This document shows positions 1 through 8,680 of a stretch of 27,518 nucleotides of DNA, in pieces. The stretch lies in contig DGEE01000075.1 of the NCBI GenBank assembly GCA_002385815.1, forward strand, positions 1 through 27,518. Reading direction: 5' to 3'. Within the stretch, counting starts at the first letter, position 1; each line of letters starts with the position of its first letter. The notes beneath the pieces were generated by a model. That model did not search any database and was not told the origin of the DNA. It was given only the letters and a program-made list of their open reading frames with translations. The stretch comes from Hungateiclostridiaceae bacterium UBA3934. GTDB lineage: Bacteria; Bacillota; Clostridia; Acetivibrionales; DTU013. The position numbers and the translations under genes were made by a program.

Positions 1-60
1 CTGGACGTGATAGCAAGCATGCTTGAGATGGCTGGGCTTTTGGTTGATGAGAGAAGGTGA
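1..60 (+). CDS. flaG: FlaG-family flagellar protein, C-terminal end only (partial)
   Basis: An open frame enters from the left edge and ends with TGA at 58-60, seven bases before fliD. Only 19 residues are visible, reading LDVIASMLEMAGLLVDERR. This resembles the usual C-terminus of FlaG proteins (an amphipathic helix ending in a GLLVD-type tail), and flaG commonly sits directly before fliD. FlaG is thought to affect flagellar filament length. The identification rests on a very short tail plus position, so it is tentative. Confidence 0.55.
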   Translation: MDVIASMLEMAGLLVDERR

Positions 61-66
61 TCTATA

Positions 67-2280
67 ATGAGTTACATTAACACCTATTATAACAGCGTAA
101 CAAGAATGACCGGATTGTCCGGCCTGGATGTGGACAGCCTGGTATATCAGTTGATGCAGGTCGAGAGGCTGAAGGTCGACTCCGTATCGAAAAGCAGGCA
201 ACTGCTGGTATGGAAGCAAGAGCAGTACAGAGAGATAATAAGTGCGATACAGGACTTCAGCAACGAATATTTCAATACACTGAAACCTGCGACCGATATG
301 AGGAATTCCAGCATATACAACGCATTCACGGTCAAATATAACGGGCTGGATACAAATCCTTACTTCACGGCTTCAGCGGGCTCAGGAGCGAAAGCCGGCG
401 ACTATACGATAAAAAACATTGTGACCGCCAAGGCCGCCAGGGTAAATGGCTCGGTGGCTGCAGGAAGCTTGCTTGGCAGTGCCCTGACATCAGATAAAAT
501 AAGCAGGATCAGCAGCACGGCCGGGAACAATGTATTTGCCGTTGAATTCAACGGAGTCAAGAGAAATATCGTTTTGTCCGGCGGATTTACCAACATAGAC
601 GATCTTAAAGCAGACCTGCAAAACAAGCTGGATGAAGCGTTCGGAAGCGGCAAGATCACTGTGGAGGCAGCAGGGAACAGACTTTCGCTTGAGACCAGCA
701 GCACAAACACACTGAAAGTTTCCAATACCATGAACGAAGGGTACAAGGCGATATTCAACAGCGACCTGGGTTCCGGGATCACCTTGACAGGACAGAACAA
801 TAAATTCAGGATCGCTCTTGGTTCAGAGCAAAAAGAATTCGAATTAACTCCGGGAGAGGTGTATGCTGATGCCGATGCTCTTGTGCAGGTGATACAGACC
901 CTGGTGGATGATGCTGGGCTTGGGTTTGGAGAAGGCAAAATAACAGTTAAAGTCGATAATAACAGGATAGTCCTGGAAAGCGCAGATCCCGATATAACAG
1001 TCTCGGCATCAGCGGTTGAAAACAAGGGGCTTGAAGCAACAGGACTGGACGTTGCCAACAGATCCAACAAGCTGGATCCCGATGCCAGCATCTATGATAT
1101 AAGGGGCAGCTTTGCCGTGCCTCTCGCCATCGACGAAAACAATACTGAGATCAGCTTTGAAATCAACGGTCAGAGCTTTAGCTTCGATGCGAAAACAACA
1201 TCCATGAACAAAATAATGGCAGCAGTCAATGCCAACGCGGCTGCGGGTGTCAGGATGAGCTACGACAGCCTCAACGACAAATTCGTGCTCGAGTCGAGGG
1301 AGACCGGCGTTACAGCAAGGATAGATGCAGGAGACAACAGCGGAGGACTTCTCGGATCGCTGGGACTGGAGGCAACGGATATAAGGGGTCGGGATGCAAG
1401 CATAACATATGATGACGGTATCAACGGTGAGCAGACGATCACACGTTCCACCAACAGCTTCAATGTCAACGGCATAGTCTTCAACCTGAAGAAAGACTTC
1501 GAAGGTGCTGTCGAGCTTTCGGTATCTTCCGATCCGTCAAAAGCCGTCGAGCTTATCAAGGGCTTTGTTGAAAAATACAATGATTTGCTGGACAAGCTCA
1601 ATGCTAAGCTTTCAGAGAAAAGAGAATACGATTATGAGCCTTTGACGGACTTGCAAAAGGAAGCAATGACCGAGGATGAAATCAAAAGGTGGGAAGAAAA
1701 GGCGAAATCAGGACTGCTCAGCGGCGACAACATCCTCCGGTCCATAGTGACAGGGTTCCGCAATGCCATGATAGGAGCTGTTGAGGATGCAGGGATGACA
1801 CTTGCTGATATAGGTATAAAATCCAACAGCTGGGTGGACAGGGGCAAGCTATACATAGATGAAGACAAGCTGATGCAAGCACTGGCTGATAACCCGAATG
1901 AGGTTTTCAACCTGTTCACGAAACAGTCGGATGTCTCTTATAATTCAGCAGTCGGGAATGCGGAGGCGAGAGCCCGGAGATTCAGAGAATCCGGACTTGT
2001 ATACAGGATTTATGATGTGATCCAGGACAATATCCGGACAAATACGATCGGCGGACAAAGGGGTGCCCTGCTGGAAAAGGCAGGTATGACTGGTGACAGG
2101 TCATTATTCAACAACACACTGTATCACCAGATATCCGATTATGACAGGAAGATAGATAAGCTGAATGATGAGCTCATCATGAAGGAAAACCAGTATTATA
2201 TCCAGTTTGCACAACTGGAGAGACTGATCAGCGAAATGAACAACCAGAGTATGTGGCTGGCGCAGCAGTTTATGAGATAG
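67..2280 (+). CDS. fliD: flagellar filament cap protein FliD (HAP2)
   Basis: This 737-residue protein caps the growing flagellum and guides flagellin folding at the filament tip. The N-terminal part (about 15-115) carries the FliD_N pattern, with GLSGLDVDSLV followed by a long helix. A flagellin-IN-like repeat lies near 350-430 (FEINGQSFSF...). The C-terminal FliD_C region (about 480-737) contains the FVEKYNDLLDKLN helix and a helical end with SEMNNQSMWLAQQF. The protein is longer than the enterobacterial form (about 470 residues) because of an enlarged middle region, which is usual for surface-exposed FliD domains. The ATG at 67 is preceded by GAAGGTGA at good spacing. It lies between flaG and fliS, probably in one transcript. 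No membrane segment is expected; export is through the flagellar type III apparatus. Confidence 0.95.
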   Translation: MSYINTYYNSVTRMTGLSGLDVDSLVYQLMQVERLKVDSVSKSRQLLVWKQEQYREIISAIQDFSNEYFNTLKPATDMRNSSIYNAFTVKYNGLDTNPYFTASAGSGAKAGDYTIKNIVTAKAARVNGSVAAGSLLGSALTSDKISRISSTAGNNVFAVEFNGVKRNIVLSGGFTNIDDLKADLQNKLDEAFGSGKITVEAAGNRLSLETSSTNTLKVSNTMNEGYKAIFNSDLGSGITLTGQNNKFRIALGSEQKEFELTPGEVYADADALVQVIQTLVDDAGLGFGEGKITVKVDNNRIVLESADPDITVSASAVENKGLEATGLDVANRSNKLDPDASIYDIRGSFAVPLAIDENNTEISFEINGQSFSFDAKTTSMNKIMAAVNANAAAGVRMSYDSLNDKFVLESRETGVTARIDAGDNSGGLLGSLGLEATDIRGRDASITYDDGINGEQTITRSTNSFNVNGIVFNLKKDFEGAVELSVSSDPSKAVELIKGFVEKYNDLLDKLNAKLSEKREYDYEPLTDLQKEAMTEDEIKRWEEKAKSGLLSGDNILRSIVTGFRNAMIGAVEDAGMTLADIGIKSNSWVDRGKLYIDEDKLMQALADNPNEVFNLFTKQSDVSYNSAVGNAEARARRFRESGLVYRIYDVIQDNIRTNTIGGQRGALLEKAGMTGDRSLFNNTLYHQISDYDRKIDKLNDELIMKENQYYIQFAQLERLISEMNNQSMWLAQQFMR

Positions 2281-2317
2281 ACCAATAACATAAAACAGAA
2301 AGGCAGAAGGTGTTGAA

Positions 2318-2722
2318 ATGGTTACATCAAACGCGTACGATACTTACAAGCAAAACTCAATCTTAACAGCAAGTCCCGAAGAACTGACACTGATGCTTTA
2401 CAACGGGCTGATCAAATTCATCATGATAGCCCAGAGGGCAATCGAGGAGAAAGACATCCAGAAAGCCCACGACAACATAATCAGAGCAGAGGACATCCTC
2501 CACGAGTTCAAGGCAACTCTTGACATGCAGTACGAGGTGTCCCACAATCTGGCACTCCTGTATGATTACTTCCTCGACAGGCTTTTTGAGGCAAACATAA
2601 AGAAAGACGCCGACATATTGGATGAGGTCCTCCACTTTGTCAGGGAGCTTCGGGACACATGGGCAGAGGCTATGAAGATAGCAAAACAGCAGAACAAGAA
2701 AGCCGTGGGTGCGGAGAAATAG
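2318..2722 (+). CDS. fliS: flagellin export chaperone FliS
   Basis: This 134-residue, all-helical cytoplasmic chaperone binds the C-terminus of flagellin and prevents premature polymerisation before export. The N-terminus (AYDTYKQNSILTASPEELTLMLYNGLIKF) is the highly conserved FliS signature, and the full length matches the family. The ATG at 2318 has an AGAAGGTG ribosome site. It starts 37 bases after fliD, the usual fliD-fliS pairing. The lysine-rich tail (after about residue 122) is variable in the family. Confidence 0.96.
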   Translation: MVTSNAYDTYKQNSILTASPEELTLMLYNGLIKFIMIAQRAIEEKDIQKAHDNIIRAEDILHEFKATLDMQYEVSHNLALLYDYFLDRLFEANIKKDADILDEVLHFVRELRDTWAEAMKIAKQQNKKAVGAEK

Positions 2723-2788
2723 GCATGGAAAGCAGCCGGATACGGCAAAATATACACATCACAGAAACAATGATATTGCAGAGGGCTT

Positions 2789-3277
2789 ATGGCAAATGAT
2801 AGCATGAATTATTTCGGTAAAATGACGGAGCTTCTGGTGGCGAAAAGGTCACTGCTCACTGAAATATTGAAACTGACCAGAGAGCAGACTTCGGTTATAG
2901 AAGAAGGATCGCTGGACAAGCTGCAGAAGCTGATAGAAGAAAAACAGAAAAGGATAGACAAGATAGACAAGCTGGATGAGAAATTCACCGTGTACATGGA
3001 AAAGCTCAAAGCAGCTGCCGGAGTGAAAGACCTTGGCGAACTGGAGGCAGCCCGCTTTCCGGGAGCAGAGGGACTGAAGCAGGCCACGGCTGAGGTCATG
3101 ACACTTCTGGGCGAAATCAGCAGCGTTGAGAAGGTCAACAATGCAAAGAGCAAGGAATTGCTTGAAAAGCTTGGCTCACAGATCAAAAGATTAAACCAGG
3201 CGAAAAAGCTGAGCAATGCATACAACAAGCCGGACGCTGCCGGACCGTCTTCGTTCTTTGTGGATAAAAAGAAATAA
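2789..3277 (+). CDS. FlgN-like flagellar chaperone
   Basis: A 162-residue, almost entirely helical protein with heptad-like charge patterning (LTEILKLTREQTSVIEEGSLDKLQKLIEEKQKRI split over residues 20-55). This fits the FlgN family, chaperones for the hook-associated proteins FlgK and FlgL. It is the last gene before the terminator in the fliD-fliS group. The Lys/Phe-rich C-terminus (SSFFVDKKK) is not diagnostic. The ATG at 2789 has AGAGGG only about four bases upstream, so initiation may be weak. The family assignment is by pattern and neighbourhood; another coiled-coil flagellar accessory protein cannot be excluded. Confidence 0.72.
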   Translation: MANDSMNYFGKMTELLVAKRSLLTEILKLTREQTSVIEEGSLDKLQKLIEEKQKRIDKIDKLDEKFTVYMEKLKAAAGVKDLGELEAARFPGAEGLKQATAEVMTLLGEISSVEKVNNAKSKELLEKLGSQIKRLNQAKKLSNAYNKPDAAGPSSFFVDKKK

Positions 3278-3294
3278 GCCTGATAAATAAATGA

Positions 3295-3319
3295 GCGGGC
3301 CCATCGGTCCCGCTTTTTT
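3295..3319 (+). terminator. intrinsic terminator of the flagellar operon (possibly bidirectional)
   Basis: GCGGG at 3295-3299 pairs with CCCGC at 3309-3313, with two further G-C pairs inside a C/T mismatch, and is followed by six T at 3314-3319. It starts 17 bases after the flgN-like stop codon. On the minus strand the same hairpin is followed by a moderately T-rich tract, so it may also stop transcription from the hydrolase gene. Confidence 0.82.
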
Positions 3320-3387
3320 AATGCCAGGAGAGGATCCGGTGTCGATACCGGAGGTCCTTCCATAAGGAAAGCCGCCGTCCATATTCG

Positions 3388-4356
3388 TCAGTTCGGATAT
3401 ACCCTTTCAAGGAAAGAAAACACCTTTTCCATATACATGTCCCTGTTTTCCATATAGCCGCTGGCGTGTCCATCGTATTCCGTTTGCCAGAATTCGGCAC
3501 CGGAGGCGTTCTGCGCAGAATATTCCTGGTACAGTTCAATGGAATTTATGACCGGTATCACGTCATCTTTGCGGCTGTGTATCAGCATCAGGTGAGGCAG
3601 GTTTTCTGCCGTCATGACATTGACCGGGCTTGCGTCTTTCAGCTTGAAGCCGCCTGTCACACCGAACGCAAAAGCTATGGTCCTGTTGAACGGGAATGAC
3701 GGTGTGCCTGTCAGTTTGTGAAGGCTGCTGTGGAAATAGCTTTTCATGTCTGAATACGGGCTGTCTGCGATGACAGCATCCACCAGCGCCGTGCCGTCTG
3801 CCTGTGTACTCTCAGCACATGCAAGGATGGCCGCGGAGGCCCCTGTGGAAAATCCCATCAGCGTGATATCACTGTAACCCTGGGACCTGACATATTTTAT
3901 TGCTGCTTTTACATCATCTTTTTCATAATATCCGAAGGTGCAGTCCTTCCCGTCTGATTCACCGGAGTTCCTGAGATCGAAGGTGAAAACGCTGTAGCCG
4001 CGGTTCATGAATTCTTTTATCAGGTCCACCGTATCCACTCCGAACTGAAGCCTGTTCTTGCCGTATGAATGCACCAGTATGACCGCCCGGTTACTGTTTT
4101 TGACCTGGAAAAGCCAGCCCTTCAGGACGATCGTGCTGTCGGCCCCTTTAAAGCTGATATCCCTGTACTCTGGCACTATATTGGAGGAAAAAGCATCTAT
4201 CGGCTTTTTGTCAGGATGCAGCAACTGCCAGCTCTTGTAAGCTGAAACCACGATCACAGCCGCTATTGCGATAAGAAGAAGGATAATTGCACCTATTATC
4301 ACATAACGGGCTCTGCGTGTCTTCTTCACTGTATATGTAACTCCTGTGATCCTCAT
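3388..4356 (-). CDS. membrane-anchored alpha/beta hydrolase (serine esterase/peptidase-like)
   Basis: A 322-residue protein with a cytoplasmic basic N-terminus, one transmembrane helix (about 19-39) and an extracytoplasmic alpha/beta-hydrolase domain. The nucleophile elbow GFSTG places Ser170 at the centre. Asp264/265 (SRKDDVIP) and His297 (YDGHASG) complete a plausible catalytic triad. The strand-turn motif VILVHSYGKNR near 92-102 is typical of the BEM46/YqkD-like branch, whose substrates are mostly unknown. The start at 4356 follows GGAGGT on the minus strand. The gene is alone, facing the flagellar operon and divergent from the pilus operon. The fold is certain; the substrate cannot be told from sequence. 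Confidence 0.88.
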   Translation of the reverse strand: MRITGVTYTVKKTRRARYVIIGAIILLLIAIAAVIVVSAYKSWQLLHPDKKPIDAFSSNIVPEYRDISFKGADSTIVLKGWLFQVKNSNRAVILVHSYGKNRLQFGVDTVDLIKEFMNRGYSVFTFDLRNSGESDGKDCTFGYYEKDDVKAAIKYVRSQGYSDITLMGFSTGASAAILACAESTQADGTALVDAVIADSPYSDMKSYFHSSLHKLTGTPSFPFNRTIAFAFGVTGGFKLKDASPVNVMTAENLPHLMLIHSRKDDVIPVINSIELYQEYSAQNASGAEFWQTEYDGHASGYMENRDMYMEKVFSFLERVYPN

Positions 4357-4412
4357 CTTTCAAAATACCTCCATATTGCTGACCGGGTCCGGTACATCTT
4401 ATGTTTACCATT

Positions 4413-4441
4413 ATTATATTTTTTATTATAAACAATGTAAA
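4413..4441 (-). promoter_or_regulatory. sigma-A-type promoter for the hydrolase gene
   Basis: Read on the minus strand, TTTACA (4441-4436) and TATAAT (4418-4413) are separated by exactly 17 bases. Transcription would begin near 4406 and leave about a 50-base leader before the hydrolase ATG at 4356. The region is AT-rich, so chance matches are possible. Confidence 0.55.
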
Positions 4442-4718
4442 GGTTGCCCGGCACACATTGGTATACTGCGAAATATGCCGCATTATCCGCTGTACACAGA
4501 GGATTATTTCCCGAATAACAGATTTTCTTGCATGCTCCATTTTCTGCTTAAATACTACATTTGACAAGATATTATATTATAAAAAAGAAAATATTTACAG
4601 AAAGTATAGAATATGGTTGTGTTTTGTGATAGAATAGGCCACACACTCCAATGTAAATTAATAACAAAAAATGCAGCAAATAGCGATAGCTGCAACAGAT
4701 GAGCTGTGGGGGATCATC
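4442..4718. other. AT-rich divergent intergenic region upstream of the pilus operon
   Basis: With 4357-4441 this forms a 362-base gap between the divergent hydrolase and kinase genes. It presumably holds the promoter of the pilus operon. A TTGACA occurs at 4561-4566 and a TTTACA at 4594-4599, but neither has a good -10 box at 16-18 bases. No open frame here has a ribosome site. The ATG at 4671, in frame with the kinase, lacks a ribosome site and is not taken as the start. Confidence 0.4.
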
Positions 4719-6683
4719 ATGCGGACTGGAGATTATTTTGCAGAAAAATACCTTATTGAGAGGGTACTCGGCAAAGGCGGGATGGGGACCGTCTATCTTG
4801 CAAGAAACGTCAGGACAGGTATGTATTGGGCGATCAAGGAAATCGACAGAGAACCCGGAGTCGATGTGGTAATGCCTGCAGAGCCAAACCTGTTGAACAG
4901 GCTGGATCACCCGGCACTGCCCAGACTGTATGATATCGTTGAGCAGGACGGGAAACTGTACATAATAACAGATTTCATCGACGGTATTTCACTGGATAAA
5001 AAGCTCGAAGCTGAGGGGAAAATAGCGGAAGAGACCATCCTGGACTGGGCGATCCAGCTTTGCATGGTATTGGACTATCTCCATTCGATAAAGCCCAATC
5101 CCATTATTTACAGGGATATAAAGCCATCCAACATCATGCTGACAGAGAGCGGAAAGCTCAAGCTGATAGATTTCGGTACTGCCCGTGAATACAAGCCCAT
5201 GTCGGATGCCGACACCGTTTACATCGGCACCCGCGGATACGCCGCACCTGAACAGTTTGGCACCGGGCAGACCAGTGCTGCATCTGACATCTACAGCCTC
5301 GGGGTGACGCTCCACCATCTTGTGACAGGCAAAAGCCCCGTTGAACCGCCATACAGGCTTGAACCCATCAGATATTATGACGACAGCCTGTCTCCTGAGC
5401 TGGAAGCCATCATATCAAAGTGCACCTGCGAATCGGCCTCTGACCGGTATCAGAGTGCAGCCGAGCTGCTGGCGGATCTGACTGCGGTCCGGGACGGGAG
5501 GAGTCCCGAGCATGTCCATGACCCAAAGCCCCATGAGCAGCGGAGCCTGTACAGTATTCGGGTACAGCCTCTTTATCAGATTTCCCGGGGGTCTGCGCAT
5601 GAAAAAACTTTTGCCGACACGGGGGAAAATGTGCGTGAAAATGACGGCCGTGGTGCGGAGCCATGGAATTTAAGAGATATATCGTCTTGTACTGGTATGC
5701 AGACCGGAAGCCATATCGGCATTCCGGACACAGAAACAAACACATGTGGTGCCAATGTCAGCAGTTCGGATATGTGCGATGGCGGATCTGTACCGGATGA
5801 GGAAAATCCGGAAAGCAGCCCGCCGATGTACAGCTTCAGGAGGATGGTCATAACCGTATGGGACAATGCCGAGTTCGGATGTGAACTGGCATATACTGCA
5901 GCAAAGCTTACCGGGAGTGAAGTGCTTCTTGCAGATCTCGACCTGCTGGCACCAAAAGCCGACCTTATCCTCAATGTGAGCAAGTATACGCCCCAGCTGG
6001 CCAGGCATGATACGCCCGGACATTCAGGACTGGATCTCGTCATGGACGCTGCCGCCAGGAAGGTACTTACATCAGCCCTGTTGAAGAGGGCAGCAGTGAT
6101 GAGAAAAGATATGAAGAATCTCTATATCATCACAGGGAACTACAGGCTGGACAATTATGAATACTACAGCGAAGACAGTGTAACGCACCTTGTGGATAAA
6201 TGCTACCGCCATTTCGACATCACAGTGCTGCTGGCAAACCGTTCGATCTATGATGCATTTACACTGGCCGCTCTGTTAAGATCAGACGTCAATATTGCAG
6301 CAGTTAAGGCTGAGATAGGCCAGTTGCGTGAATTCAATACATATATAGCATTCCTGAACGATAAACAGCATCTTCCGCCGGAGAACACCAAATTCGTCCT
6401 CTTTGAATATGACAGGGCTGCTGACCTGAGCGAAGCGGAAGTCGCACAGGCGACGCAGGGCAATCTGCTGGGTACGGTATCATACAGCAGGAAGCGTGTA
6501 CTGTACAGAAACTTCAGGAGTGCATATGTAAGCCACATGGAAAAGGATGTGCTCAGGGACTACTCCCGAATACACAAAAAACTTGGTTTCCTGCCGTCGG
6601 CAGGTGCAGTATCAGGGCTGAGAATGTTCGGGAACCTGGTTGACGGTGTTAAAAAAAGAAAGAGCAAGCTCTCGGAGGGATAA
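4719..6683 (+). CDS. Ser/Thr protein kinase fused to a degenerate TadZ/CpaE-like domain
   Basis: A 654-residue two-part protein. Residues 9-260 form a complete PknB-type kinase: glycine loop GKGGMG (18-23), ATP lysine Lys40, catalytic YRDIKPSN (131-138), DFG at 151-153 and APE at 176-178. Residues 262-370 are a low-complexity linker. Residues 375-620 resemble the MinD/ParA-type fold of TadZ/CpaE: VITVWDNAEFGCELAY, then LLADLDLLAPKADLILNV (403-420), LYIITGNYRLDNYE (468-481) and ITVLLANRS (501-509). At the Walker A position WDNAEFG replaces KGGVGKT, so the ATPase is probably inactive and the domain structural or localising. There is no transmembrane or PASTA segment. ATG 4719 is preferred over the in-frame ATG 4671 because GGGGG precedes it at about eight bases. 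It lies four bases before tadA, where tadZ normally sits. Confidence 0.88.
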   Translation: MRTGDYFAEKYLIERVLGKGGMGTVYLARNVRTGMYWAIKEIDREPGVDVVMPAEPNLLNRLDHPALPRLYDIVEQDGKLYIITDFIDGISLDKKLEAEGKIAEETILDWAIQLCMVLDYLHSIKPNPIIYRDIKPSNIMLTESGKLKLIDFGTAREYKPMSDADTVYIGTRGYAAPEQFGTGQTSAASDIYSLGVTLHHLVTGKSPVEPPYRLEPIRYYDDSLSPELEAIISKCTCESASDRYQSAAELLADLTAVRDGRSPEHVHDPKPHEQRSLYSIRVQPLYQISRGSAHEKTFADTGENVRENDGRGAEPWNLRDISSCTGMQTGSHIGIPDTETNTCGANVSSSDMCDGGSVPDEENPESSPPMYSFRRMVITVWDNAEFGCELAYTAAKLTGSEVLLADLDLLAPKADLILNVSKYTPQLARHDTPGHSGLDLVMDAAARKVLTSALLKRAAVMRKDMKNLYIITGNYRLDNYEYYSEDSVTHLVDKCYRHFDITVLLANRSIYDAFTLAALLRSDVNIAAVKAEIGQLREFNTYIAFLNDKQHLPPENTKFVLFEYDRAADLSEAEVAQATQGNLLGTVSYSRKRVLYRNFRSAYVSHMEKDVLRDYSRIHKKLGFLPSAGAVSGLRMFGNLVDGVKKRKSKLSEG

Positions 6684-6687
6684 CAGT

Positions 6688-7872
6688 ATGCCTGTGGTCA
6701 AATCACATCATAAGCTGTTTTTTGAAAAAGAAAATACGGCTGAGAAGGTCAGCCATGACATAAGTGCTGTCGTGTCCGCCATCACCAATGACATTCTGAG
6801 GGAATGCCCGTCGCTGGTAGCGGATGTGTCCGCCGGACGTGCTCCGGGAAGTGCCCTTGAGACAGCGATCATAAAAGACATAGACCTGCACAGATACCAT
6901 TACGGCACAGGCAGGGATGAACTGATAAGAAAGGTCATGGACTTCATGTTTGGGTATGGCGAACTCCAGCCCTATATAGATGATGAGGATATAACTGATA
7001 TCGACGGCACGTACTATGACCAGTTTGTCATAAAAAGGCACGGAGTGCGCAGTAAAATACCTGTCAACTTTGGCAGTGAAAAAGTATTCGACACCTACTG
7101 CAAGCTTGTGGCGATCCGCAACGGCGGGATACTCAACGAAAACGACAGCCACTGCAGAGTGACCGATGAAAAGAACAGGCTGCGGATCAATGTCTCCATC
7201 AGACCCAGGAATATATCGAGCCCGGCCATCAGCATACGCAAGCACAGAAAAAACAGCTACACCATAGAAGATCTGAAACGGATCGGGATGCTGGATGACG
7301 AGCTTGTAAGCCTGCTGAGGAAGCTGGCGGCCAGTGACGCTTCCATACTCTTCTGCGGGAAGGGGGCAGCAGGCAAGACTACGCTGATGCGGGCTTTCAT
7401 AAACATACTGCCGGAAATGGAACGAGTGCTCATCGTAGAATCTGATGCTGAGATCTATCCGGACAAGCCCTATTGCATCGAGCAAAGGATAAAAAAGCAG
7501 AATGAGGGAGGAAGGCCTGTTACTCTTAAGGATCTCGTAAAAGACGGTTTGACAATGAGTCTCGACACCTATTGTGTTGGAGAGATAACAGGGGACGAGG
7601 CATGGGAATTCGTAAAAGCGGCTTTCTCAGGTCACAGGGGTATTGCTACTACCCACTCCGAAAGTGCTGCGGATTCGTTAGGGCGATTGCTCACACTGAG
7701 CAAGGGAGCCAATATAGGTGAAAGCGAGAAGACGATCAAGGAAATATTGGGCAGGAGCATAAACATTATATTCTACCTCAGGGAATTTCGTGTGGTGGAG
7801 GTCCTGGAGGTATGCGGATATGACGGGCAGGCAGACAAATTCATCTATAAAAAGCTGTACCTCGGGGAATGA
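6688..7872 (+). CDS. tadA: TadA/CpaF-family secretion ATPase
   Basis: A 394-residue hexameric motor ATPase that powers assembly of Tad/Flp pili at the inner face of the membrane. The N-domain shows FGYGELQPYIDDEDITDI (88-105), the CpaF-type pattern. The core has Walker A GKGAAGKT (224-231), an Asp-box region near 250-256, a Walker B-like VGEITGDEA (297-305) and the His-box stretch GHRGIATTHSES (315-326). VGEITGDEA departs slightly from the common VGEVRGPEA. The ATG at 6688 has GGAGGG eight bases upstream; a longer in-frame reading from 6640 would overlap the kinase gene and lacks such a site. It is preceded by the kinase-TadZ gene (gap of four bases) and followed by tadB. Confidence 0.93.
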   Translation: MPVVKSHHKLFFEKENTAEKVSHDISAVVSAITNDILRECPSLVADVSAGRAPGSALETAIIKDIDLHRYHYGTGRDELIRKVMDFMFGYGELQPYIDDEDITDIDGTYYDQFVIKRHGVRSKIPVNFGSEKVFDTYCKLVAIRNGGILNENDSHCRVTDEKNRLRINVSIRPRNISSPAISIRKHRKNSYTIEDLKRIGMLDDELVSLLRKLAASDASILFCGKGAAGKTTLMRAFINILPEMERVLIVESDAEIYPDKPYCIEQRIKKQNEGGRPVTLKDLVKDGLTMSLDTYCVGEITGDEAWEFVKAAFSGHRGIATTHSESAADSLGRLLTLSKGANIGESEKTIKEILGRSINIIFYLREFRVVEVLEVCGYDGQADKFIYKKLYLGE

Positions 7873-7884
7873 GGGGTGATATGG

Positions 7885-8664
7885 ATGATCAAAAGCCTTT
7901 TTGAACGGATCGGGCTGCTTTATATAGAAAAATCGAACATAAGGCATTACATACCATTTATGAATATCTATATCCTGATGCTGGTGGTATTGCTGATATT
8001 CATATCTGTTTACAGGTATGTTTCCGCGATACTGAGATTCGCTCCATCGGCAGCAGTGATAAGCTGCATCCTGGCCATGACCCCGCTGTTTCTGCTGGAA
8101 CTGCTGGCAAGGTACAATGCGGAAACCATCCGGAAGAGGCTGTCCGAATATATTTCGGTGCTCAACAGATGGTGTTCGGTGAAAGAAAATATCATGTATG
8201 CATTTGAAAAGTCCCTCGAATCCAATATCGGTGAGCCGTTGCAGACATTCATCAGGGATATGGTCATACAGGTAAACCGGGGGATGGATCCGTGTGAAGC
8301 TCTGGATATGCTGCAGATGAAGGTGGACGATGCCCAATTCAGTGATTTTATCGTGAATATCAAACTTAGCATCAGGCACAGGGGTGACATAAAGAAACTG
8401 CTTACAAACCTGGAAAACCAGTTTTACAAAATAGATGAGGAATACAACAGGCGTAAGATTTCCACGTACAGGGACAGGGTAGTGATCTATGCCATCATGT
8501 TTGCCGTTTTGCCCCTGTCATACTTTTTCATAAACATGTCTCCGAAGGTAAGCGGCTTTTACCTGGAGACAGTCAACGGCAAGCTCCTGCTGATGGTATT
8601 CAGCATCATGTATGCGCTTGGTTTTTACCTTGCTGCAGGCATAACCAGGTTCAGGAGCCGGTGA
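7885..8664 (+). CDS. tadB: TadB-like pilus assembly membrane protein
   Basis: A 259-residue T2SSF-type inner-membrane protein. Hydrophobic helices lie near residues 25-45, 52-72, 205-222 and 235-252, flanking a cytoplasmic helical domain (about 75-195) with RGMDPCEALDML and FSDFIVNIKLSIRHRGDI, the usual pattern of TadB/GspF cytoplasmic repeats. It forms the membrane platform with TadC, driven by TadA. The ATG at 7885 is chosen because GAGGGG lies eight bases before it; a GTG at 7876 in the same frame is within that ribosome site. It follows tadA by 12 bases and precedes tadC by 16. Confidence 0.85.
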   Translation: MIKSLFERIGLLYIEKSNIRHYIPFMNIYILMLVVLLIFISVYRYVSAILRFAPSAAVISCILAMTPLFLLELLARYNAETIRKRLSEYISVLNRWCSVKENIMYAFEKSLESNIGEPLQTFIRDMVIQVNRGMDPCEALDMLQMKVDDAQFSDFIVNIKLSIRHRGDIKKLLTNLENQFYKIDEEYNRRKISTYRDRVVIYAIMFAVLPLSYFFINMSPKVSGFYLETVNGKLLLMVFSIMYALGFYLAAGITRFRSR

Positions 8665-8680
8665 GACAAAGGAGGATATC

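Noticed and set aside
4561..4599. Promoter for the pilus operon at TTGACA 4561 or TTTACA 4594
   Set aside because: No -10 box lies at 16-18 bases from either; AT-richness makes single-box matches unreliable.
4671..4718. Upstream ATG for the kinase gene
   Set aside because: No ribosome site precedes ATG 4671. ATG 4719 has GGGGG at good distance and starts with a normal kinase N-terminus.
6703..7485. 260-residue minus-strand open frame opposite tadA
   Set aside because: Antisense to the ATPase domain with no recognisable motif or ribosome site; a shadow frame.
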